Origin: Acidobacteriota bacterium
GTDB taxonomy: Bacteria > Acidobacteriota > Vicinamibacteria > Vicinamibacterales > UBA2999
Direction of reading: 5' to 3'
Length of the DNA stretch: 43,727 nt
Assembly: GCA_020851565.1 (NCBI GenBank)
Contig: JADZCN010000132.1
Coordinates: 1-43,727 of the forward strand
Shown: one piece after another, positions 34,860 through 43,727 of the stretch
Position numbering within the stretch: position 1 is the first letter of the stretch
How the letters are laid out: the number at the start of each line of letters is the position of its first letter
The notes under the pieces: model-generated
What the model was told of the DNA's origin: nothing
Database searches by the model: none
What the model saw: only the letters and a program-made list of their open reading frames with translations
Program-made: the position numbers and the translations under genes

Positions 34860-34915
34860 GGTTCTCAGGTTCTCTGGTTCTCAGGTTCTCGGGTTCTCGG
34901 GTTCTCGGGTTCTAT
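34860..34915. repeat. Seven-unit 8-bp tandem repeat (GGTTCTCG / reverse GAGAACCC) in a convergent gap
   Basis: Units GGTTCTCA, GGTTCTCT, GGTTCTCA, GGTTCTCG (three times) and GGTTCTAT. On the minus strand the array starts with TAGAACCCGAGAACCC, the TAG being the stop codon of the CPBP protease (34912-34914). The same 16 bp start the array at 13692. Confidence 0.95.
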
Positions 34916-35607
34916 CGGAGGTGGGCGACCACGACCTGCGCGGCGTTGGCGAGGGCGTGGCTCACCAGGCTGGCCGTGATGCTCCCGCGGGCGAGGTAGA
35001 TCGTGCCCCACGCCGCGCCAAGCAGCGCCGTCACCACCACGGCGTCCCAGCCCTGCAGGACGTGGCCCAGGCCGAAGACGAGCGAGGTGGCCAGCAGGCC
35101 CCAGCCAGCGCCGCCCAGGTCGTCGCGGAACCGGTGCAGGAGGAAGGCACGCTGAATCTCCTCGCGCACGCCTCCGGCGACGACCGAGAGCACGATCAGC
35201 AGGAACGCGCCGCTGGGCGATGCGGCCAGCGCCTCGAACGGGTTGTCGGGCACGGTCCTGAGCGCGGGTGCCACGGCCTGGAGCAGCCACAGGGTGAACC
35301 AGATGAGGAAAAGGACCGCGGGCGCGAGGATGACGCCGAGCCCGGCCTCCACGCCCTGGCGGCGATGGCCCAGGAAGACCTGCCACGGCGATTCGCCGCG
35401 CCGTTGCAGCAGCCACAGGATGAGGCCCACCAGCACGACCGTATCGGCGGCGGACACCACGGCCACGAAGGAGAGGGAGAGGGTCCCGTCCGGGGCCTGC
35501 GGCGTGAGGCCCGCCAGCCGGGCCATTCCGCTGAGCGCCAGCTGCGTGGGATACCCCGAGCAGAGCACGACTTCCCAGAGGGATTGCCACGGGCGGCGCG
35601 GGGTCAT
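34912..35607 (-). CDS. CPBP-family intramembrane glutamic protease (CAAX-protease-like)
   Basis: Membrane protein of 231 residues with about 6-7 hydrophobic helices. All three CPBP motifs are present: EExxR as REEIQRAFLLHRF, FxxxH as FGLGHVLQGW, and HxxxN as SHALAN. These are the ABI/CAAX protease active-site elements. Bacterial members cleave or modify prenylated or membrane proteins, or serve in bacteriocin immunity. ATG 35607 is chosen; a GTG at 35628 lies inside the divergent NtrC-gene promoter. The TAG stop is part of an 8-bp repeat array. It is divergent from the NtrC regulator (30 nt apart). Confidence 0.9.
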   Translation of the reverse strand: MTPRRPWQSLWEVVLCSGYPTQLALSGMARLAGLTPQAPDGTLSLSFVAVVSAADTVVLVGLILWLLQRRGESPWQVFLGHRRQGVEAGLGVILAPAVLFLIWFTLWLLQAVAPALRTVPDNPFEALAASPSGAFLLIVLSVVAGGVREEIQRAFLLHRFRDDLGGAGWGLLATSLVFGLGHVLQGWDAVVVTALLGAAWGTIYLARGSITASLVSHALANAAQVVVAHLR

Positions 35608-35623
35608 CGCTCGACAGGGATGG

Positions 35624-35629
35624 TACACT
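35624..35629 (+). promoter_or_regulatory. -10 box (TACACT) for a leaderless NtrC regulator transcript
   Basis: TACACT is followed by 7 nt and GTG 35637. No Shine-Dalgarno is present. Same spacing as at 8133 and 40486. No well-placed -35 was found. Confidence 0.5.
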
Positions 35630-35636
35630 CGATCCT

Positions 35637-37017
<1,381 letters not shown>

Positions 37018-37037
<20 letters not shown>

Positions 37038-38943
37038 CGCGCCGCACAGTCGCCTGGCCCTGGCCCTCGGCACTGCGGTCGGCGTGTGCCTGTCGGCGGG
37101 CCTGGCCGCCGTCGCCTCACCGGAGACCCAGCCGCCCCGCCGGCCGGCGGGGGCGCCGGCGCGCGCGGTGGAGGTCGTCGAGCGCTCCATCCAGGAGCTG
37201 CAGGAGGAGATGCGGGCCGGACGCGCGACGTCGCGGGACATCACAGCGGCGTACCTGGCGCGTATCGCGGCCTACGACAAGCAGGGCCCGGCGCTGAACG
37301 CGATGATCGCGCTCAACCCCCGCGCGCTGGACGAGGCCGACGCGCTCGATCGCGAGCGCCGCGAGCGGGGGCCGCGCGGCCCCCTCCACGGCATTCCCGT
37401 CGTCATCAAGGACAACTACGAGACGGCCGACCTGCCGACGACCGGCGGGACGGTGGCGCTCGCCGGGTTCTCCACCGGGCGCGACGCCTTCCAGGTGAAG
37501 AAACTGCGGGACGCCGGCGCGGTCATCCTCGGCAAGACGAACCTGCACGAGCTCGCGGCCGGCATCATCACCATCAGCTCGCTGGGCGGCCAGACGCGCA
37601 ACCCGTACGATCCGGCGCGCACGCCGGGTGGATCGAGCGGCGGCACCGCCGCCGCCGTGGCTGCGAGCTTTGCCGTCGGCGGAATGGCCAGCGACACGTG
37701 CGGGTCCATCCGCATCCCGGCCGCCAACAACAACCTGTTCGGCCTGCGCGGCACGCTGGGCCTGTCGAGCCGCACCGGCATCATCCCGCTCTCGCACACG
37801 CAGGACGTCGGCGGGCCGCTGGCGCGCACCGTCGCCGACCTCGCGCTGCTGCTCGACGCGACGGTGGGGGAGGACCCGGCGGATGCCACCACGGCCGCCA
37901 GTCGCGGACGGCTTCCGAAGGGCTTTGCCGGCAGCCTCGACGGCGGCGCGCTGAAGGGCGCACGCATCGGCGTGCTCAGGAACTTCTTCGGGACCTCGCT
38001 CGAAGACGAAGAGGTGTCGGGCATCGTGCGGCGGGCGGTGGAGCAGATGAAGGCGCAGGGCGCCGAGATCGTGGAGATCACCATCCCCGGCCTCGACGAG
38101 GTCGTGGGAGGGTCAAGCCTCATCAACCTCGAGTTCAAGGCCGACCTCATGCACTACCTGGCGCAGTTCCCCAACGCGCCGGTGAAGTCGTTGCAGGAGA
38201 TCCTGGATCGCGGCGCGTTCCACGCGTCCCTCGAGACCACGTTCAAGCTGCGCAATGCCGCCGTCGCCGACCCGGAGGAGATCCGCAAGGTGCAGGGCCG
38301 GCGCGCGCTGGCGGCCTCGCTGGTGACAGCGGCGCTCGACGAGCATCGGATCGAGGCACTCGCCTACCCGACGCTGCGACGTCGCCCCGTCGTCGTGGAG
38401 GAGCCGCAGCGTGGGACCAACTGCCAGCTGAGCGCGTCCACCGGCTTCCCGGCCATGGCCATGCCTGCCGGCTTCACGACCGACGGCGTGCCGATTGGCT
38501 TCGAGCTGCTGGGCCCGGCCTGGAGCGACGCGCGGCTCGTGGCGCTGGCTTACGCGTACGAGCAGGCCACGCGGCCGCGGCGCCCGTCGCCGACGACGCC
38601 GCCGCTGGTGAACGGGCAGGCGCCTGGCCCGGTGGCGTTCACGGCGGCCGCAGAAGGGGCGCCGTCCGCGCCGCTCGTGGCGCGCTTCGAGTTCGATCCG
38701 GTGTCGGGCCGGCTGTCGTTCGAGCTGCCGGCCGGCACGGTATGGGCCTCGATTCACCGCGCCGCGCCGGGCCCCGACGGCCCCGTGCTGCACCGGCTCG
38801 TCGATCCCGCGGCCGTGTCCATCCGCGGGGGCATCGTCCTCCCCGCGTACCAGCGCGCGTGGCTGCAGGAGGGCACGCTCCGCGTGGTCTTGCGAACGGC
38901 CCAGGGCACCGCCACCCTGCGCCTCGCGCCCCCCGCGCGGTGA
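37018..38943 (+). CDS. Amidase-signature hydrolase with signal peptide and C-terminal extension
   Basis: Exported amidase of 641 residues. A signal peptide covers ~1-33 (LALALGTAVGVCLSAGLAAVAS). The amidase-signature domain (~55-530) has Lys131 (IPVVIKDNY), cis-Ser in TPGGSSGGTAAAVAASFAVGG (~203-222) and the nucleophile Ser230 in SDTCGSIRIPA, the peptide-amidase-type variant of DTGGS. The last ~100 residues form an extra beta-rich region (FEFDPVSGRLSFELPAGTVWAS) not usual in the family. Acts outside the cytoplasm on amide bonds; substrate unknown. It starts inside the end of the NtrC gene by 20 nt, so the two are co-transcribed. Confidence 0.9.
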
Positions 38944-38970
38944 CGATCATGCGAGCGCACCCGTTCGCGC

Positions 38971-39010
38971 GTGCCCGCACCCGCCCGCACCTGCCCGCAC
39001 CTGCCCGCAC
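38971..39010. repeat. Four-unit 10-bp tandem repeat (CTGCCCGCAC) before the membrane kinase gene
   Basis: Units GTGCCCGCAC, CCGCCCGCAC, CTGCCCGCAC and CTGCCCGCAC, ending 16 nt before ATG 39027. It fills most of the 83-nt gap after the amidase stop (38943). No ribosome site is seen. Confidence 0.85.
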
Positions 39011-39026
39011 CTGATCACATCCGCCC

Positions 39027-40475
39027 ATGCCCCTCTCCATCAAGCAGAAGCAGGTGCTCGGCGTCACCACCATCGTGGCGCTCGTCGTCATCGGGCTGTC
39101 GGTGCTCCAGGTGGGGACGCTCGTGCGCGTGCTGCTGGAGCAGGGCTCCGCGCGCGCCGAGTTCGTGGCCTCGAGCGTGGTGCACCAGACCAGCGGCGCC
39201 GTGCTCAGCCACGAAACCGCCTACCAGGACATCCGGTCGAGCCCCCAGGTCCGCCTGGCCCTCGAGACGGCCATCTACTCCCCCGAAGTGCTCTACGCCG
39301 CCATCGTGGACCGGACGCGCACGGTGATTGCGGCCAACGACCCCGCGCAGGTGGGCAAGACCCTGCCCCGCGGCGAGGACCTCATGGCGCTGGTGAACGC
39401 GCCGGGCTACCAGCAGGTGCGCGCCGTGTACGCCGAGGGACGCACGTTCGAGTGGCGCCAGCCGCTGGCGCTGGACGACGAGCCGTTCGGGGAGATCTGC
39501 ATCGGCCTCAACACCATCTTCGTGCGCCGGGAGCTCGAACGCCCGCTGCTCTCGGCCGGCGTGGCGGTGAGCCTGGCGCTGCTGATATCCGTGATGGTCG
39601 CCATGGCCCTGGCGCAGATCGTCCTGCGGCCGATCCACGTGATCACCAGCGGGCTCTCACGGCTGGGCCGCGGCGAGATCGTCACGCAGCTCGACCTGCG
39701 GGACGAGGAGTTCCGCGGCCTGGGTGATGTCTTCGACCAGGTGTCCGCGCAGCTGCAATCGGCCATTGGCGAGGGGCCCAAGCGGGCGCAGCTGGCCGAC
39801 CTCACCCGTCGCGTGGCCTCGCTCGGCCGTCTCACCGCCGGCGTCGCGCACGAGGTGAAGAACCCGCTGAACGCGATGACCATCCACCTCGAGCTGCTCA
39901 AGCAGAAGCTCGCCTCCCCGGAGCCGGCCTCGGCCAACCGCCACGTCGAGGTGATCGGCAACGAGATCCGGCGCCTGGACGACGTGGTGCAGGGCTTCCT
40001 GAAGTTCGTGCGCCCCGAGGACGTCACGCTGGCGCCGGTGAAGACGATGGCCCTCGTCACCAGCGTGCTCGACGCCGTGCGCGTCGAAGCCGAGAAGGGA
40101 GGCGTCGCCTGCGAACACGCGTGCCAGGACCCGAACCTGGCCATCGAGGGCGACGAGCCCCTGTTGCGACAGGCGCTCCTGAACCTGGCGCAGAACGCCG
40201 TGCAGGCCATGCCCCGCGGCGGCAAGCTCCGCATCGCGTGCGCGGTGGGCCGTGACGGCCGCGTCGAGATCCGCGTCCAGGACACGGGCGAGGGCATCGC
40301 GCCCGAGCACCTGGCACGCATCTTCGACCTCTACTTCACGACGAAGAAGCGCGGCAGCGGCATCGGGCTGTCCCTCGTGTTCCGGACGATACAGCTCCAC
40401 AATGGCGACATCGACGTGGAGTCCACGGTCGGGACGGGGACAACATTCGTGATCAAACTCCCCCGGGCGCGCTAG
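39027..40475 (+). CDS. Membrane sensor histidine kinase with HAMP domain
   Basis: Sensor kinase of 482 residues. Transmembrane helix 1 (~10-32, VLGVTTIVALVVIGLSVLQVGTL) and helix 2 (~175-198) bracket a periplasmic sensing domain of ~140 residues. A HAMP segment follows (~200-250), then HisKA with phospho-acceptor His275 in GVAHEVKNPLNAM and HATPase motifs NLAQNAVQAM, DTGEGIAPEH and GSGIGLSLV. It probably phosphorylates the NtrC regulator encoded two genes upstream, with the amidase between them (inference). The periplasmic domain suggests an envelope or nutrient signal. Start ATG 39027; stop TAG shares bases with the next gene's -10 box. Confidence 0.95.
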   Translation: MPLSIKQKQVLGVTTIVALVVIGLSVLQVGTLVRVLLEQGSARAEFVASSVVHQTSGAVLSHETAYQDIRSSPQVRLALETAIYSPEVLYAAIVDRTRTVIAANDPAQVGKTLPRGEDLMALVNAPGYQQVRAVYAEGRTFEWRQPLALDDEPFGEICIGLNTIFVRRELERPLLSAGVAVSLALLISVMVAMALAQIVLRPIHVITSGLSRLGRGEIVTQLDLRDEEFRGLGDVFDQVSAQLQSAIGEGPKRAQLADLTRRVASLGRLTAGVAHEVKNPLNAMTIHLELLKQKLASPEPASANRHVEVIGNEIRRLDDVVQGFLKFVRPEDVTLAPVKTMALVTSVLDAVRVEAEKGGVACEHACQDPNLAIEGDEPLLRQALLNLAQNAVQAMPRGGKLRIACAVGRDGRVEIRVQDTGEGIAPEHLARIFDLYFTTKKRGSGIGLSLVFRTIQLHNGDIDVESTVGTGTTFVIKLPRAR

Positions 40476-40478
40476 GAT
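40473..40478 (+). promoter_or_regulatory. -10 box (TAGGAT) for a leaderless lipoprotein transcript
   Basis: TAGGAT overlaps the kinase stop codon (TAG, 40473-40475) and is followed by 7 nt and ATG 40486. The intervening CGAAACG has no Shine-Dalgarno. Third case with this spacing. Confidence 0.45.
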
Positions 40479-40485
40479 CGAAACG

Positions 40486-41025
40486 ATGCGACTGGCCTCC
40501 CTCGCCGTCGTGGCGGTCCTGGTGGTGGTCGGAGCCGGCTGTGCCACGCGCGCGGCCGCTCTCGTGCCCGAACCGGAGTTGCCCGCGATGGCGCCCCCAC
40601 CGGCGCCCCCCCGGATCGTGGCGATCTACACCGAGCCGGCCGAGCCAGTCCTGGTCGAGGCCGCTCCGGCGGCCGAGCCCGCCTCGCCGGCCCGCCCGCA
40701 GCCGAAGCCGCCGGCTCCCGCGCCCTCGCCCGAGCCGCCCGCGCCTGAAGGGCCGCGCGCGGCGCCGCCGCCGGCCTTGACGCTGACGCCCGCACCGGGC
40801 GTGGAGGCCAAGACCGAGGCGTCCATCCGCGTCCTGCTGGCACGGGCTTCGTCCGACCTCGAGAAGGTGAACACCGCGGCGCTGTCCGCCGACGGGCGGA
40901 CACAGTTCGACGCGGCGCGGCGTTTCGTGCAGCAGGCGGAAGAGGCGCTCAAGGCACGCAATCTCGTGTATGCCGGTAAGCTGGCCGACAAGGCGGCCGT
41001 GATGGCTGCCGTACTCGTGCGCTAG
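40486..41025 (+). CDS. Proline-rich lipoprotein of unknown function
   Basis: Exported lipoprotein of 179 residues: signal peptide with lipobox VGAGC (MRLASLAVVAVLVVVGAGCATR). Residues ~25-110 are dominated by Pro, Ala and Glu (many PAP/PEP repeats), likely an extended periplasmic arm. The C-terminal ~65 residues are helical (TEASIRVLLARASSDLEKVNTAAL ... QFDAARRFVQQAEEALKARNLVYAGKLADKAA), resembling the short helical repeats found in envelope coiled-coil proteins. No catalytic motif. It follows the kinase gene by 10 nt but may have its own leaderless promoter. The family is unnamed to me. Confidence 0.8.
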   Translation: MRLASLAVVAVLVVVGAGCATRAAALVPEPELPAMAPPPAPPRIVAIYTEPAEPVLVEAAPAAEPASPARPQPKPPAPAPSPEPPAPEGPRAAPPPALTLTPAPGVEAKTEASIRVLLARASSDLEKVNTAALSADGRTQFDAARRFVQQAEEALKARNLVYAGKLADKAAVMAAVLVR

Positions 41026-41090
41026 CGTCATCTTGCGGTCGCACGGCCGGCATGCGAAAATAAGGCGAAACATAGATTTACCGCCACAAA

Positions 41091-41138
41091 CTGCCACATT
41101 TTGCGTTCGACCTAAAACAAAAACGCAATATCTTGTGG
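41091..41138 (+). promoter_or_regulatory. NrdR-box pair upstream of the B12-dependent ribonucleotide reductase
   Basis: Box at 41123-41138 (acgCAATATCTTGtgg) matches the NrdR consensus acaCwAtATaTwGtgt at 13 of 16 positions. A weaker copy (CCACATTTTG core at 41094) lies 32 bp upstream, the three-turn spacing typical of NrdR pairs. They sit just before a -35 TTGACA. NrdR represses ribonucleotide reductase genes when dATP/ATP is high. The core matches are by eye. Confidence 0.65.
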
Positions 41139-41146
41139 TTGGATGC

Positions 41147-41175
41147 TTGACAACGGTTTGTCAGGGGCGCATATT
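41147..41175 (+). promoter_or_regulatory. Sigma-70-type promoter (TTGACA-17-CATATT) for nrdJ
   Basis: TTGACA at 41147-41152 is a perfect -35; CATATT at 41170-41175 is a fair -10 with a 17-bp spacer. TTGACA is the best-conserved promoter element seen in the window. Transcription would start near 41182, inside a perfect 14-bp palindrome (CCTCGCGCGCGAGG, 41179-41192). Confidence 0.65.
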
Positions 41176-41181
41176 GGGCCT

Positions 41182-41368
41182 CGCGCGCGAGGACGAAGTC
41201 GGTGACGTTGGCCCATCCCAGCGGCCGGGGTCGCGGACGGAATTCGAGCCAGAAGCCATGAGCAGGACTGCACGGAACGACACACGCGCGCGACAAGCTT
41301 TCTAAAGGTTCAGCGATTCCGAGGGGCCACCCCACAGGGGCGGGGTGTCTCTCGTGTTTGGAGGGAGC
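41182..41368 (+). other. Long 5' leader of nrdJ (about 187 nt) with hairpin
   Basis: The gap from the promoter to ATG 41369 holds no supported gene. A stem CACCCC/GGGGTG (41328-41347) lies 14 nt before the ribosome site GAGGGAG. Leader length is unusual in this window of short or absent leaders. No B12-box motif was recognised. The remaining gap 41026-41090 is empty apart from AT-rich sequence around 41056-41085. Confidence 0.4.

Positions 41369-43727
<2,359 letters not shown>

Noticed and set aside
41258..41305. 15-residue upstream frame (MSRTARNDTRARQAF) in the nrdJ leader
   Set aside because: No ribosome site of quality and no evidence of translation; too short to support.
41182..41368. 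Cobalamin riboswitch before the B12-dependent reductase
   Set aside because: Expected for B12 genes, but no B12-box-like sequence was seen; the leader is listed only as unexplained.

Overview
The window is GC-rich chromosomal DNA (about two thirds G+C or more by eye) from a diderm bacterium. Densely packed genes on both strands, GTG/ATG starts overlapping the preceding stop, HslUV, class II ribonucleotide reductase, TamB plus Omp85 outer-membrane genes, PEGA and Popeye proteins, and short-period intergenic repeats fit an Acidobacteriota genome such as the Vicinamibacteria. That assignment is inference from gene style, not from a marker gene. No tRNA, rRNA, CRISPR array, transposase or phage gene was seen, so it reads as core and lineage-specific chromosome rather than a mobile island.

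Layout. 1-5.0 kb (minus strand): NtrC-type regulator (cut by the window edge) with a soluble PAS histidine kinase, an ABC-F ATPase, and an unusual excisionase-HTH plus receiver fusion. 5.2-8.1 kb (plus): ECF sigma factor, zinc-binding anti-sigma factor, a coupled exported protein and a small lipoprotein-like protein. 8.1-10.3 kb: APC permease and a convergent PEGA protein. 10.5-13.7 kb: hslV-hslU-lipoprotein with stop/start overlaps. 13.7-16.1 kb: FAA-hydrolase-family enzyme and biotin-dependent carboxyltransferase. 16.1-19.5 kb (minus): cytochrome c, RsbRD-like domain protein, HlyD adaptor and MacB-type permease with no ATPase gene. 19.6-21.2 kb: phosphotransferase-ATPase fusion. 21.2-24.6 kb: a tiny secreted peptide behind an AT-rich palindrome, then an RNA/protein repair cluster: archease and RtcB facing an MJ1316/DUF504 protein and a lipoprotein-type isoaspartyl methyltransferase.

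24.6-34.9 kb: Popeye-domain protein, divergent from a five-gene run biotin carboxylase - biotin carrier - TamB - Omp85 with about seven POTRA repeats - SurA-like protein. This run ties acyl-CoA carboxylation to outer-membrane assembly. 34.9-41.0 kb: CPBP protease, divergent NtrC regulator, amidase, membrane histidine kinase, proline-rich lipoprotein. 41.1-43.7 kb: NrdR-box promoter region and B12-dependent ribonucleotide reductase, cut by the window end.

The non-coding DNA holds several points of interest: five intergenic arrays with 7-, 8-, 8-, 9- and 10-bp periods; a shared 16-bp sequence that starts at the TAG stop codon of two unrelated genes; -10-like TANNNT boxes exactly 7 nt before three start codons, suggesting leaderless mRNAs; and a 10-bp-phased repeat at the start of the HTH-receiver gene.
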